A DNA stretch of 64,000 bases from Crotophaga sulcirostris (lineage: Eukaryota; Chordata; Aves; Cuculiformes; Crotophagidae): NCBI GenBank assembly GCA_013397455.1, contig VYZB01000379.1, forward strand, positions 249,324-313,323, given 5' to 3'. Shown piece by piece: positions 26,164 to 40,262 of the stretch (its first letter is position 1; each line of letters starts with the position of its first letter). Below the pieces are notes generated by a model. It was given only the letters and a program-made list of their open reading frames with translations. It searched no databases and was not told the DNA's origin. A program made the position numbers and the translations under genes.

Positions 26164-27955
26164 TTCTGTCTTAACATTTGCTTGTGGCTGGGCTGTGTAG
26201 CTGCTTCCACCGGTCACTTGTTTGCATTTTCTCTTGGTTACTGAACCGTCTTTCTGTACCTTGTTGTAGTTTGTGCTGGACTGAATTCTTTGAGATCTCA
26301 GTCTGATGGGAGCTCAAATGTTTCACAAAGTTAAAAAAGATCGCATTGCTGTTTGCCTGATCCTCCCCCAGAATGCTTTCAGAAAGAAAAACTGTACCGT
26401 TGGAGGTAACTGGTGCACATGTGTGAAGAACCAAGAGGAATTAAGAGAAGTTGAACAAAATAGGAATAGAAAGAGGCACAGCTGCTCAACTCAGAGCCTG
26501 TTGGTAGCTTCAGTTTTTGGGCTCACTAATCTTAATCCTAAAGTCCTTAATCCTTAATCTTAAAGTCCTACCTGGTGCAAGATGATTTATTTTGCATTTC
26601 ACTGTGAAAAAAATGAGTTTTCATGGGACCAGTTTCTATAAAGTTGTACCACTAGTTCCCACAGTTGTACAACTGAAACTGCTGAACAGCTTGTATCACA
26701 AACATAGATTAAGCTTTCTGTTTTCTGTTGTGTTCTTTCCAGTATTCTCAGTATAATGATGTTACCACAGCTACTTGTTTTGTACACTGAGGATAATAAA
26801 TGAATTAAATCAGGAGTGCAGTTATCTCTCCAATTGCTCCCAAACAATGCTCTTCACATGGTTCACTGGAGTTTTTTTGGAATGCAGGCTGCAACTCTAT
26901 TTTGCTTTAAAATCCTCGCTAGATCCTGTAACAGCTGGTGTAAGGGAAATTTCTGCCATTTTTTTTCTGAACAGTACTTAGCTATAAAGGAAATTAAAGA
27001 GGATATATTAAAATGGAGCAGAACTGATGGGGAGGGGGAACAGAACCTGAGGACTATTAGGTGAAATGAATGGCTTTGAAAAGTTTTTGAAACCTGGAAA
27101 TGAAATTAATACTGCCCAGTGCACCAGAAATTAACATCAAACCCTACCTTTCATTTGCTACAAGATATGTTTATATGTGTCTTGCTGTATTGACTTCTGT
27201 GCATGTTATATAGCATAGCCAGTGGGATAAATACTGCTAGTAGCACTTCATACGGGAGATAGTTTATTTTTTTCTAGCTTGAGAGATGGCTGAGGCTGCT
27301 TGTGAGATGCCAGACTCGTGGCATGAAAGATGAGGGCACTGATTCACCTAATGTGCCTTGGCAAAGCTGTGCAGCCCAGTTCTTTTATTCTTTCCTGAGC
27401 TGTGCTAAATCAGCTGCAAACTCTGCATTGCTCTTTTGTGCATTGATGCTCTCTCTCTCTGGAATATATTTGTTTTGTGCACTTCAATCCCTGTTTGTTT
27501 TCTACTGAAAAAAATCTCGGTCACAAACAAGGACAATAACGCTGACCTATTCTGCGTTTGCTTGTGCATCAGTTTTGAGGTTGCTGTATAAATCTGTTGT
27601 TGTTGAATATAAACCTGAAATTTAGCACAGAGGGGCCATTAGGGCTGCAGACTTGGTAAAACCTGATTTGGGGAAGATCTGTGAGCCACGTTGTTTGGTA
27701 CATCTAGAGACCTGACAACCTACTGTCCACCTTGCTTGACTTTCTGTTGTCTGTGAGCTCTGTGTGTCACACTGTGACGCAAAGTTCTCTGAAAATCATA
27801 ACACTGTTGGGTCTGAAAGGTCCTTGCTGTTTTTCGGTTCAACGTGAAGGCAAGCATAGAATTCAGGTTCTAAAACCATGCCCAGTGGAGGGAGTCGTAG
27901 GCCGTAAAGGGCTTTAAAAAGCCTCACTGAGCTTCTGCAGCAAGCTGTAAAAGAT

Positions 27956-28078
27956 GTAGAATCATAGAATCATTAAGGCTGGAAAAGGCCTCTAAGATCA
28001 TCCAGTCCAACCAGCAGTCCAACCCCACCGTGAATGCTAAACGAAGTGCCACATCTACACATTCTTGAACTACACACC
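27956..28078 (-). mobile_element. CR1 tail fragment, AGAGGTCTTTTCCAA-like subfamily
   Basis: TAGAATCATAGAATCATTAA then GGAAAAGGCCTCTAAGATCA and CCAGTCCAACCAGCAGTCC. It stops after CTACACATTCTTGAAC, roughly 120 bp from the 3' terminus. Confidence 0.9.
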
Positions 28079-28408
28079 TGCACTTATTTATGCAAGGCAC
28101 CCCAATGAACAGAGCCAGTTTAAACTCCTTTCTAAGCTATGTGCCTTATCCATGCTAAACACCTTGGCAACTAAAGAACTACAGTGGCTAAACTGGAGAG
28201 CCTGGCAGGAATGTGGTGAATACAGGCATCTGTCTAGAGCTTGGCAGATAGAGGAGCTTTCTGCTTTGGCTTCCAGCGTGTGAATGATTTGGGATGCCAA
28301 TAGACTGAAACTCTGGAAAGTTTGTGGGGTGGTTATACCTGGTTCTGATTCATACTTCCAGGTAAAGGCATTGAAGCAGAAGAAGGAAAGGAGGAAGAAT
28401 TAGAGGGT

Positions 28409-28815
28409 CTTATCTGGAGCACAAGTGTTATGAGGAGTGACTTAGGGAACTGGGGTTCTTTAATCTGGAGAAGAGGAGGCTGAGGGGAGACCTCATGGCG
28501 CTCTACAACTGCCTGAGGGAGGTTGTGGCGAGGTGGGTATTCATCTCTTCTCCCAAGTAACAAGTGATAGGATGAGAGGAAATGGCCAGGGGAGGTGTAG
28601 ATTTGATATTAGGATACAGTTCTTTAATGAAAGAGTGATGAAGCACTGGAACAGGCTGCCCAGGGAAATGGTGGAATCACCATCCCTGGAGGTATTAAAA
28701 AAACACTTTTGTGACACTTTGGGACAGGGTTTAGTAGACATCGTGGTGTTGGGCTGATGGTTGGACTGGGTGATTTTAGAGGTCTTTTCCAACCTTTATG
28801 ACTCTCTGATTCTAG
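28409..28815 (+). mobile_element. CR1 LINE 3' fragment, AGAGGTCTTTTCCAA subfamily
   Basis: It includes the ORF2 end (CTGGAGAAGAGGAGGCTGAG, GGAGACCTCATGGCGCTCTA), a GTGATAGGATGAGAGGAAATG block and the tail GGTCTTTTCCAACC to CTCTGATTCTA. About 400 bp. The 74-codon ORF from 28533 is a relic of the CR1 ORF2 C-terminus. Confidence 0.92.
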
Positions 28816-31449
28816 AGGAAGCACCCAGGTATCATAAGCAAAACATCTGAAATGTTTCCACAATGGACGCAGCTGCTTGCTGTCTGACCAAGCCCTGACC
28901 CACTTGAAACCTCAAAAAAACCTTATTTGCTGCACAGAGAGTAAACCATTCACCGTTTGCTGTCAGATAGGCCTCCTAAGGAAGTGTTTTGCAAATACAG
29001 TTTGCCTTTTGTGCAATACTTTGGCAAACGAATTAGACCCTGAGGTGAGAACAAGCTGCTTTGCCTCAGTAAGGATACACCTGCCTGCCCAAAGGCTAAG
29101 AGCTCATCTCTGACATCAGAGAGCACATCTGGCTTTGGTGCTGCAAAAAAAGTGTCTCTGCTGGGCAATAATTTTTTTTTTTTATTTCTCGGAGATCACA
29201 GTCTGCATTATGTCAGGGTTCAGACAATGTGGTTTTGGACTATGAACAGTAAGCAAGCGCGTGGCACTCCCTCTCTCTGCTCTGTTTCTACTCTGGGTTA
29301 TTTCCCATTGCTTATGTCAGGCTGGCTGAGCTTGGGAGCACTCTGCAGTGTGAGATCATGTCCCAAAGCAACAGAGCTTGTTGACCGGGATTGTTTGGGA
29401 TACTGCGACTTGAGAAGGGCCGTCCAAAGGTAAACGAAGTTTCTTTCTCCCTTCTTCACTTTTTCCCAAGTGTAATATAAAGCTTTTGTCTTATTTTTAA
29501 TGGTGTGTCAAGGCAAGAATGCTCTCTGTTAAGGAGTATTAGTCTGCTCCCCGTAGAGCACAAATCCAGGTCAATTTTATAGTCTGTTTTTCCAACTGGG
29601 TGGACTAGTCTACTCTAGGTGAAATGACCAGGATAGTGGTTCAACCTTAAAGCTGGAAATAGACACAATTGACTGCCCTCATCTTTCCTCTTTTTTGGTT
29701 ATCATGTTGGTACAGTGTTTCTTGTAGGAAAGTTAACATGATCTAATACCCAAAAATAGGAAAAAAATTGGGTTCTGCTTCCTTGCATAGCTAATCATCT
29801 GCATCTCTTTGGTAGGCTGAGATTCCTCCTCTTCCAACTACCCTATTTAAAAAAAATTATAAATTGTGTTGATGCTGTTGGTACTTAGAATGTTCTAAAA
29901 GTAGTTCTGGGCTTGTCCATTGGTGCATGTGGATCTGGCAGTGTCAGACCTTTCTAAGCTGTCCATGTTGTAGACATGCCAAGTTTTACCCATTGCCTGT
30001 GTTTGCTGGTGCATTGTTTTATTCCAAATGTCAACAAAGCAATTTACATTAGCAGAAGCACACAGACCGTACCCACCTGACTGTCGATGAAAACCCAGTA
30101 AAACTCTAGTGAAATTTCAAAGCTGACGTAGGATTTGTCAGCTGCCAACAGCAAAATCTGGGGCTTGCCCAGTTGATGGAAATTCACAGCTCTTCAGCTG
30201 GAAAAACTGTGGACACCACAAGAAGCCAACTACAATCGCACAAGGGGCCACCTTACAGAAAAGGAGAAAGCTTTGTTCTGTTTTCCATGTGCAGACGGCT
30301 AGAAGGTTTGATCCTTCAGATTTTCTGCTGCTCTAGAGGAGACTGTTTTGTGATGTGATTGTGAACAAACCGGGGTCACCCAGTTTCTCCCTTGTCACAT
30401 GAAATCCTTCAGAAAGTCTGCTGCTCATTCTGCTCTCAGCTGGAAGGCTGCTTTTATCTACAAGGTTCAAAAGGGTCTTAGAATTTTTTCTGCTTCCAAC
30501 CAAAGTCCTCCCATTACATCTGTTACCTCATGTGATCCAGGGCCCACAGATAGTCCTGCCAACCATATTTGTCAGTAGGGTCAAGCAGGAGAAATGGATT
30601 AGTACTTACTCTCCTGTGCCACGTTAACTGGGCAGGAGGAGGAAGGAGCTGAGCTTGGGTTTTCTCTCTGTGGAGTATTTGCAGCAATGCCTGCTCTGGA
30701 ACATTATTTATTGGAAAAGGATGAAAAATGCGTCCGATGCTGCCAGAAGAAAGATTGTAGCCTTTTCATGCTATTTTTGAGTGCTATTTGCTCAAATGCT
30801 GTATTCTTCCAATACCTAAACTATTGTTTTAAATCATCCTTAGCTAGAACACTTAATGTTTTTTCTCTTGTGGTATATAATCAAAATTTACTCTGGCTAG
30901 CACAGGAACCAGAGATGCGTCTAAATTAATAGCTCCTGGTACAGTGTCAAAATCCTGTCCAAACATCCCGTGACTCAATGGTGATCAAGTTTGCATCTTG
31001 GCTTATTGTGCTCTTAGATTCCAATACTCATACTCAGGCCAGACTGAGTTGAGCAGTGGCTTTATGATATCTTTCATACTTTGTAAAATTCAGTCTGTCC
31101 TCAGATAAATCAGAGACTCTCCAAGTAGTTTGTGCATCTGCTTTCCTACAGCATTGCTTTCAAGAGTCTTCTGGTGTAGTTTCCCTATCAAGGGTCTTGC
31201 AGTGGCTGAAGCAATTGATGAGCTGCAGTACTGTGGCTATTTCTAAAGCTCCAGTGACCCTCAGATGAAGATAGCCTCTTCATAACATCTTCTAAATTTC
31301 ATTCTTTGAAAAATTGTTACTTTGGTCTTATTTAATACGTTTTTACTTGATGATCTCTAGGTGCATCATTAGGAAAAATTAGGGCCTTCAGCTCATTCCC
31401 TTATGGTTAGTTGCTTTTTGCCATGTCCAGGAAGATCCTTCCGAGATCC

Positions 31450-31946
31450 ATGTCTGGGAAGCACATAGATCTGTTAGAGCAGGTCCAGAGGAGGCTGCAA
31501 AAATTATTTGAGGGCTGGAGCACCTCCCATATGAGGACAGGCTGAGAGAGTTTGGGTTGTTCAGCCCTGAGGAGAGAAGGCTCTGGGGAGACCTTCTGGC
31601 AGCCTCCCAGTAATTAGAGGGGCTCCAAGAAAGCTGGGGAGGGGCTCTTGATCAGGGAGTGCAGGAACAGGACAAGGGGAGCAGTTTGAAGCTCAAAGTG
31701 GAGAGAAGTAGATGAGATCTTAGGAAGAAATGTGTTCCTGTGAGGGTGGGGAGGCCCTGGCCCAGGTTGCCCAGAGAAACAGTGGCTGCCCCATCCCTGG
31801 AGGTGTTTGAGACCAGGTCGGCTGGGGGGCTTGGAGCCCCCTGTTCCAGTGGGAGGTGTCCCTGCCCATGGCAGGGGGTTGGAACTGGATGGGTTTGAGG
31901 TTCCTTCCAACCCAAACTGTTCTATGAATCTGTGATTCTGTGATTC
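31450..31946 (+). mobile_element. CR1 LINE 3' fragment with decayed ORF2 end
   Basis: GATCTGTTAGAGCAGGTCCA through GAGGACAGGCTGAGAGAGTT to a tail of four units of mixed TCTATGAA, TCTGTGAT type. The three overlapping minus-strand ORFs of 84-98 codons are antisense. Confidence 0.93.
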
Positions 31947-33235
31947 CCTTGTATTCAGAAAATACCTGGCACAACTAAATGTTCAGTCTGAAATTGCTTG
32001 AGGCAAGAGTGATTTGGTCACATGGATCAAATTTAGACAATGATATAAATTCATATTAAAGTGCACACTAATATCCCAGTTATTAATATGAATTGTCTGC
32101 AGAAAGTCTTGTTCTGTGTTGCATGGGCAACCAATTGGCAGAAAAGGAAGGAAAATCAAGAATAAACTGCAGAGCCTACTGCTGAGACCTGTGTTTTCTT
32201 GACCTGCATCCTCAACATCACTGAGAAGTACCACTGCTTTCAGAGCTGGTTAAGGATTTTCAGGACAAATCTTTTCTCCAGATGGATGTTTCCAGACTCT
32301 CACTGATCTGTCATGAGGCTTTTTTCCCCTCTGCTTTTTTTAACTGTAGGTTTATGGAATTTTATTGAGTGCAATAGCTACATCATTGTCTGCCTTTTAG
32401 ATTTATCTGTGCCTTAGCCTTTCCTAATTCAAATTTAATATATTTATGTCTGAATTCTTTTATTTTACAGCCATATCTCATTGTTACTGTGCCACATCAG
32501 GAATAGAATTTGATACACTTACGTCTACAAACTTTCTATTTGAAAGGGTCTGCAATAAAATAAGTTCTGGGATCTCCTGTCTGAGAGATCTTAATATCTT
32601 TATGTTCTGTCTACAGCTGCCTCACCAGTCAGGAACAGGTATAAAGGAATAATAAAAGTAGTCTCTAATTCATTTACCTTGAGAGAATTATGTTGTAATC
32701 ATACATTCCTGTTTAACAGTACTTAAATCCAAAGTCAATGGGATAATTACAGAAAGAAGTGCCAGTGAGCATATTGCAGTCTCACCCCCATGCAACAGTC
32801 CCATTGATTTTGATATAAATATAGTGATTAAATACAGGGAAACAGAAGGAAGCCTCACGTTGAACTATGCTATTATGGCACTCCTTGTTCAGAGTGGACA
32901 TAAAAATGTGTCCCTCTGTTTAAGGGAAAAAAAGCTGTTGGTGAAGGATTAATTTGGTAGATTTATTAGAAGAATAAGAAGGCTGCAAACAGATACAATC
33001 AGTTTTTTTCACAAATGCCAAGAAGAGAAGCTCTGACCATGTATTTTTGACCAGTTAATGTCAGACTTTATTGTGATTTTGAGATACTCATTCACAGGGA
33101 GGATAGGGTGAATGGCCCTAATTCAGAGGCCATTAAGCTACAATCAACATGTATCTGTTGACTAAAATTACCTGTTTCTTGGCAGTGCTGGTCTTGACTC
33201 AGGTAGGGTTATTTATTTGTTGAACCTGTACTAAA

Positions 33236-33470
33236 TAGAACCATTGGATGGTTTGGATTGGAAGGGACCTTAAAGATCATCCAGTTCCACCCCCCTGCCA
33301 TGGGCAGGGACACCTCCCACTGGATCAGGGTGCTCCAAGCCCCCCAGCCAACCTGGTCTCAAACACCGCCAGGGATGGGGCAGCCACTGTTTCTCTGGGC
33401 AACCTGGGCCAGGGCCTCCCCACACTCACAAAAAAAAAAATTCTTCCTAATATTCCAGTCTCCAGTTTTC
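33236..33470 (-). mobile_element. CR1 LINE 3' end fragment
   Basis: GGATGGTTTGGATTGGAAGG, ACCCCCCTGCCATGGGCAGG and CAGGGCCTCCCCACACTCAC are near-consensus. A 12-base A run at about 33430-33441 expands what is normally a shorter homopolymer in the element. Confidence 0.92.
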
Positions 33471-33876
33471 TTAATTGTTCAATTCTTTGTAGTTCAAAGA
33501 CTGCAAAATGAGAGCACGAGGGGTGACCGTGGCAGCAGTGAAGGGATTTAATTGCAAACCCTGAAGATCAAATTCATCCAAGGGCATCTGCTGAAACTGG
33601 CAATGTTGTCTGCTCTGAACTTTCCCCCTCTGTCTTTTATGATGTTTGTATAAACAAACATCACTCAATTTTGTTTAGGTCTGCCTATCTCACACCTGGG
33701 ACAGATGAGCCTTTCTTCCATCCTACTGCCTGTAAGCAATTTGTAATGTGGCTGGGGTGTTTCCAAAGTAGCCCGTATCTTCTGATCTTGGTGTATTGGA
33801 GCAGGGGTGTGGTACAAACATAGATTATTTAAATTCTCTGCAAAGTCACAAGGAGGAGAATCTCATATATAAAATA

Positions 33877-34086
33877 GGTTTAGATTGGATATTAGGAAAA
33901 ATTTCTTTACTGAAAGTGGTGAAGCATTGGAAGAGGCTGCCCATGGAAGTAGAGTCACCATCCCTGGAGGCGTTAAAAAAATGTATAAGTGTGGCAATTT
34001 TGGACATGCTTTAGTAGGCACATTGGTCTTGGGCTAACAGTTGGACTGGATGATCTTTTCCAACTTTAATGATTCTGATTCTATGA
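33877..34086 (+). mobile_element. CR1 LINE 3' fragment, CTTTTCCAA subfamily
   Basis: TTTAGATTGGATATTAGGAA through CATCCCTGGAGGCGTTAAAA, TTTAGTAGGCACATTGGTCT and CTTTTCCAACTTTAATGATT to TCTATGAA. Confidence 0.9.
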
Positions 34087-34426
34087 AAATCAAATAGCAC
34101 TGAGCAGACTTCATGGAGAGCAAAAAGACTGCCTTCCCATGCCAGCCTTGGCATCCAGGGAAAGCACTACAGGTCAAACAGAGCATACACAATGCAATGA
34201 GAATTTTATGCTAAAGGCTGCATGTGAAGCCATGTGCCAGAAAGGTTTCTTTTTGAAACCTTTTTTCTTTTTGAAACCTTGTTGCTGCTTGTGCACTGGT
34301 TTCCATGGACAGTAGTTGAGGATGGTCTGTGAGGTCTCAGATGTCACAGATAGAAGCATGGAGGGAAACAGATCACCTGAAAGGTTCCCTGGTCCTGGTC
34401 AACCTGCTCTGCCTGACACTGATTTC

Positions 34427-34488
34427 GAGCAAGGAGGGTTGGACTAAACAGTCTCCAGGGTGCCTTCCAGATATGGTTCCATGGTTCC
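34427..34488 (+). mobile_element. Possible diverged CR1 tail
   Basis: GGAGGGTTGGACTAAACAGT then CCTTCCAG and TGGTTCCATGGTTCC look like a degraded CR1 end of the GGTTGGACTAGATGACC type. It is short and diverged, so this is weak. Confidence 0.35.
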
Positions 34489-35230
34489 CTTGAAGTTGTT
34501 TTACATGTGTCAGCCTGGTAATTTCCCAGTCATCCATAGGTATCAGTACATCATTTCCTAGAACTGGCTGTTCAGGTTGATCCTTACCACCTGCCTGGAG
34601 AAGTAATAAGACATTTAACAAACTTTGTCCTATCAGTTACAAAACAGTTGTTTGAAAACCATGATTTTCTGCTTTCATAGGCTTTTTCCAGCAGACCTCA
34701 GTGCTTACTGGGAATCCCTAGAAAGATGTCTTTGACCTAAACCATTTCTCTGTTTGTAAAAACATTTGAAAACTAGATAGATGATCTCTGGTTGTCTTGT
34801 TTACCACTGAAGAGATGACAGCCATTGTGCATGTGGTCTGTTTGTGCCAGCACCCTGCAATTGCTGTAACTACAGCTCCAGTAATTACTGTAGCTACTGT
34901 AAAGATGTCCGTGTTAAGTTCTTGGCTTCTGCTCTCAAGTTTCCATCTGTTCAGATAAAAAAGAAGGTGTGAGAAAATGAGAGCCTGGCAGCTTAGCTGC
35001 CTGGATTCTCAGGGCTGGTACAAACAAATCTTCAGTGTCTGTAGGCACCCTGTGTTGTGTATTGTTTGTTGTTTGCTGTTTCACGGAGAGAAGGCTACAC
35101 AGAAAGCCAGCATCAAAAACGAAGGGAAAATAATCAAGGGAAACTTACAACAAAACTGTTACAGCATATGTTCCTCAAAAGGCATTATAGAAACACAGAA
35201 ATCAATAAGACAGGGTCTCCTGGCTTCTTG

Positions 35231-35328
35231 AGCAGCCTGATCTGGTTAAAGATGTCCCTGCTTCTGCCCGGGGGTTGGACTGGATGACCTGTAAAGGTCC
35301 CTTCCAACCCAAAGCATTCTATGATTCT
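35231..35328 (+). mobile_element. CR1 tail fragment, GGTTGGACTGGATGACC type
   Basis: GAGCAGCCTGATCTGGTTAA, GGGGGTTGGACTGGATGACC and CTTCCAACCCAAAGCATTCT ending ATGATTCT. The last 98 bp of an element. Confidence 0.88.
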
Positions 35329-36051
35329 TTTTTCCACCTTTGGAGTAGTAGCTGCCCATTGAAATAGTAGAGGATTGACTCAAAGTCTGAATTTCTCCAC
35401 TTGACTCTTGCTGGTTTGCTCTCATTTAATATCAGCCTGTGTCCTTTTTTTTTTTTCCTAGGCATAGATCCTTACAGGCAGTATCATGTTACCAGTGTAG
35501 TAGTTCACTTGTAACTAATAGAAGTAAAAAGCAGTAACTCTATGGAGGAAAGGTTCTGAGCAAAGAATAGTGATGGTTATAAGCCAACAAGTTTCTTCTT
35601 TTTCAATAATTGCTGTTTCCAATTGAAGTTAATATTGATTTCCTATTGGACTAAATTGCAGACCGTTATTTGTAGAACTTGACTGTTTCCTGAGGAAGGA
35701 GTTAGCTGGTGCTTTAACAAAGGCCACGCTAAATAAAGACACAATTTGGAGCTTTTGCTGTATAGCAGCCAGGGCTGGCAGGTTGTTGAGGTTTTCGCTC
35801 TTATTGTTCCTGGCATCTTGGTAACAGAGAGCTAAGAGCTAAGCTTCTCTGAAGAGCAAATGTTTCTGGGTATAATTTATGATAATAGCAACAGCCATTC
35901 TTTCTCTTTGACCTCATGGAGATTAGAAACTAAGATTTCCCTGGGGTAATCCTGGATTGCTGTGCCTCTCCTTTGTTTTCTTTCTAAAGGAGACCCTGGC
36001 AGTTGGCACTTCCTCATCCTATACCTGTGAGTTCATGTACTGCCATGACTT

Positions 36052-36404
36052 CAGGAGATCTTAGAGCAGCCTTCCAGGACTTAAAGGGGGCTGCAGGAAA
36101 GCTAGGAAGGGACTCTTTGTCAGGGAGTGTAGGGATAGGATGAGGGGGAATGGTTCTAAACTGGCAGAGGGGAGATATAGATTAGAAATTAGGAAGAAAT
36201 ATTTTCCTGTGGGAGTGGTGAAGCAGTTGCACATGTTGCCCAAAGAAGTAGTAGATGCCCCATCCCTGGAGGTGTTCAAGGCCAAGTTGGATGGGGCTTT
36301 GAGCCTCCTGATCCAGTGGAAGGTGTCCCTGCCCATGGCAGGGGGATTTGAACTGGATGATATTTAAGGTCCCTTCCAACCCAAACCATTCTATGTTTCT
36401 ATGA
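36052..36404 (+). mobile_element. CR1 LINE 3' end fragment
   Basis: It starts at CAGGAGATCTTAGAGCAGCC at the ORF2 end and finishes CCATTCTATGTTTCTATGA. About 350 bp, one of the less diverged copies. Confidence 0.93.
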
Positions 36405-36775
36405 CCTGATGCTCTCTTACAAAGCTAAACCATAGTGTTTTCATCACGTTTTTATAGTAAACGCTGAACCGACTGTTTTAAAAAGCATGTCTGCTCTGCA
36501 AGACAAATCCTATTCAAATGAGTTACATGTCTGAGCTGATTCAGCTCTGGTTCGTGGATTCTTCTGGGACTAAACAGCCTTGTGTTGATATAAGACATGG
36601 TCTAATGTGTTTGCTTTGAGAGGAGAGAGACTGAGCTGTGTTTTGCTCTTACTGCATGTCAGTGTCAATCTGGAGTGATGCTGCTGAAAGGGGCAGTTTC
36701 ATTCTGGAGTCAAACTACTGGCAATTCCAGTTCCACTGAAGAGTTTGTACCTGAAGTTCTTTCTTCCATGGGATA

Positions 36776-36922
36776 TAGAATCATAGAATCCTTGAGGCTG
36801 GAAAAGACCCTTAAGCTCACTCAGTCCAACTGTCAGCCCAGCACCACCAAGCCTACTAAACCATGTCCTCCAGTGCCACATCTACATGTTTTTGAACACC
36901 TCCAGGGGTGGTGACTCCACTT
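36776..36922 (-). mobile_element. CR1 3' fragment, second subfamily
   Basis: TAGAATCATAGAATCCTTGA, CAGCACCACCAAGCCTACTA and TTTTTGAACACCTCCAGGGG. It is truncated in the GGTGACTCCAC block. Confidence 0.9.
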
Positions 36923-38895
36923 AGAAAGTGTATTGTAAAGGCTAGAGAGTAGAGGGAGGAGACAGAAGCTATGACTTTTTATTCCTAGGCTTGCTGGAAA
37001 ACTCTCTGTGACTGTCAGGAATTCATGTAGGTACTCCTCACCTTTCCAGCTTCCTTCAGAAATGCAAAATATCCTTCAAGAAAAACACAGGGTTCTTCTG
37101 AGCGAGGTGCTTCAGAACTAGTAGGCTTTTTCAGTAGGAAAGGATGAGTTGTGTGTGATGCAGTACTAGGAGGAGATAAGCTAGTTGAGAGGAATACAAG
37201 CACATTAGCATGAAATTATAACAGGACTAATATAACAGAAGGGCTCTTGTTGTAATTACATTGCTTCCAGCACCCAGACTGTGTGATTAAGAGTTACCAC
37301 TTTGCCAGGTAGTCAGTGCTCACTTCCCTGTTGCGGCTGCCAAATTCTTCAGAAAGGATCGCTCTGAAGAGTTGTTGCATTAGAACATCACAGAAACATA
37401 TGTTCCTTAAATGACTTTCCATCTGGGCATCCCCATTCTTTCTATACAAGAAGTCACAATAGTTTCATTAACTCACTTTGGAACCTCTTTTAGTCTGTTA
37501 AACTCTGTGTTGAGACAATATGCTTAAAGGTAAGGGGCCAAGCTAACTCAATCTGACTGTATGTGTAGAAAGGGCATTCACTCCAATGTAAGTAATGTGT
37601 GAATAGATCTGGCTGTGTACAACTTTATTCACGTTGTCAGAGCTCAGAGGTACCTGCTGTGAAGAAAGGAAAATTAAAGCTAATTTATTTCTCAAATAAT
37701 TTAGTTTATTTTTCTTTGAGGTAAAACTCTGGGGAGAGAGATACCATTTTCCCATGTTTTGTATACCTCTTATTGATTACTCTTCCTCTGCATTTGGAGT
37801 GCAGAGCACTGGATGTAGATAGAAAGGGTTGTTCAAGCAACAGGTAATAAAGTATAGAGGAGATGAAGATTTTGAATGATAATGTTTTTCTCAACAAGCT
37901 GGAAAAATAATTGTGCACATCGCACTTGGTGTTAGAAGTGATGCAGGTTTAACTTTGTTGTTTTTAACATACAGTGCATCCATGCTTCTGTGGTTTTAGA
38001 TCTGCTTTCTGGCAGCAGAGATTTAACAGGGATAACAAGAGAAAATATCCTTGTTATTTGGTCTTAGAAACTAAAATTAGCATTTTGTCGTACTGGCAAA
38101 TTGCTGGAGCTTGAAATTCCTCCGTGTTCCTGTAGTAACCACAGTGCTGCACCCTTTGCCGTGGTCAAAGTGGAGCAGGTTGGACCTGTTGCAAGAACAG
38201 GTTTTAGCTGTGTATAAGAAATTTCCATTCTCTTACCCCCCATTAAATTGTTTATCTAATCTATTAACATATGATTGTTTAAGTGTACCTTTTCAGAGAG
38301 AGATGGGGAAGCAGATAACGTGGATGAGTTGCATGGCAGCTGGGTTTTTTAATCTACCTCCCAGCCTGTACTGCAGATGTCATGGGTACAAGCATCGCTA
38401 GTGTCTTACTCAGTCATTTGCAAACTCAGCAGGAAATCTGCAATCCTGTAGAGTACAGGATACAAAACTTTGGTAGTATGTCAAGTTGCTTTGTAGGGAA
38501 GTGTTGCTTTATGCTGCTGTGCTTGCTGCTGGTCTCCTATTTGGGCTAGTGATCATGGCAACTGCATGCATAATGGAGACAAGATTTGAAGGTGAGGCCT
38601 TTACATCTCTCATTTGTGAAGATTCCCCTTACTTCTGGTCTAGAAGTACATGTGTTTTGAGGAATGGTTGAAGTTACCTACTAGCTTCTGCAATGCATAG
38701 ATGGATAACATTGTCCTTCCGGAGAAACTGGAAGAGCAGTTCTCTGAGTTAACATTATGGGTCGATAGCATTTGAAAGACTTGAGACCAGACTTGCAAAA
38801 GCTCATGATGTTTTATCAACCATGGCTATTGTCTGCAGCATGTAAGTTAACTATAATAGGAACCCTACAGTTCTAGCCTTAGATCTGTGTATCTT

Positions 38896-39558
38896 AGGTC
38901 TACAAGGACTTGGGGTTATTAGTGGATGAGAAGCTCAACATGAGCTGACGATGTGCGCTCCCAGCCCAGAAAGCCATCTGTATCATGGGCTGCATCAGAA
39001 GAAGTGTGACCAGCAGGTCAAGACACATGATTCTCCCCCTCTACTCTGCTCTGGTGTGACCCCACCTGGAGTCCTACATTCAGTTTGGGAGCCCTCAGCA
39101 CAGGAATGATGTGGATTTGTTAGAGTGAGTCCAGAGGAGGCCATGAAGATGACCTCAGGGCTGAAGCACCTCCCATATGAGGACAGGCTGAGAGAGTTGG
39201 GGTTGTTCAGCCTGGAGAAGAGAAGGCTCTGGGAAGACCTTAGAGCAGCCTTCTAGTAATTAAAGGAGCCACAGGAAAGCTGGGGAGGGAGGGGCTCTTT
39301 CTCAGGGAATGCAGGGATAGGATAAAGTGGAACGCTTTTAAGCTGAAAGAGGGGGCATTTAAATGAGATATTAGGGAGAATTTTTTTCCTGTGAGGGTGG
39401 TGAGGCCCTGGCCCAGGTTACCCAGAGAAGTGGTGGCTACCCCCTGGAGGTGTTCCAGGTCAGGTTGGAGGAGGCTTTGAATACCCAGATGCAGTGGGAG
39501 GTGGATTGGAACCGGATGATCTTTAAGGTCCTTTCCAACCCAAACCATTCTATGATCT
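38896..39558 (+). mobile_element. CR1 LINE fragment, longest sense copy
   Basis: About 660 bp. The first part is reverse-transcriptase C-terminal coding (relics of DLGLLVDEKLNMS and LPLYSAL), with in-frame stops. The full 3' region follows, ending CCAACCCAAACCATTCTATGA. A 102-codon minus ORF at its end is antisense. Confidence 0.93.
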
Positions 39559-40262
39559 TTTTTCTAATAGAAAACCACAGTTTTTACAGTTCAGTAGACA
39601 TGTCAGGAGGCTGCTAATACCCACAGCGGCAAAATCTTAGATTAACTTCACATGTGTCCTGTCTGCATTGTTCTTTATAAGACCGAGCTGTTATCAGTTA
39701 TTTTTCAAAGTCTCCTGCAGGTATATATTTAGGTTCTGAAACAAAATGTTATTATTTAAAATGCATTGGAAGTTCATATCCAGTAACAGTTGAAGCAAGA
39801 GGCTGTTCAGCAGCAGTGCTAGCAGATCTAAGTAACTGTGCTGAAAGCAGACTTAATAGCTGGAATTTGTGGCATCTGCTGAGACATACTACAGCTCCAA
39901 ATGTTGAAATTTAAAGCGTGCCTGCTCTAAATTTAGGATATTTGGGAACTGAAAGAGTTTGAACTTTGCCAATTAAGTCCAAACATCAGAATCCCATGGT
40001 TAAACAGTTAGGTCTGCTGTTTGTAGTGCTACTTAGCTTCATTGATATCCATTGATTTGACCATAAAAATCATAGAAGCATAGAAAGAGTTTGAAATTGG
40101 GAGATTTTGCAATAAAAACACCAAAGGGAAGAGTTGAGAGGATTTTGAATCTGGCATAGGAGGACTGAGTTCATCACACCTGTTGTTTTCTTTACACTCA
40201 AGACACTTCTATTGCTTATATTTCTCATATCTATACACTTAAATGGCACTATTTATTTAATT

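Noticed and set aside
40064..40090. AATCATAGAAGCATAGAAAG resembling a CR1 tail
   Set aside because: Only two loose tail-like units with no recognisable body; too short to support.
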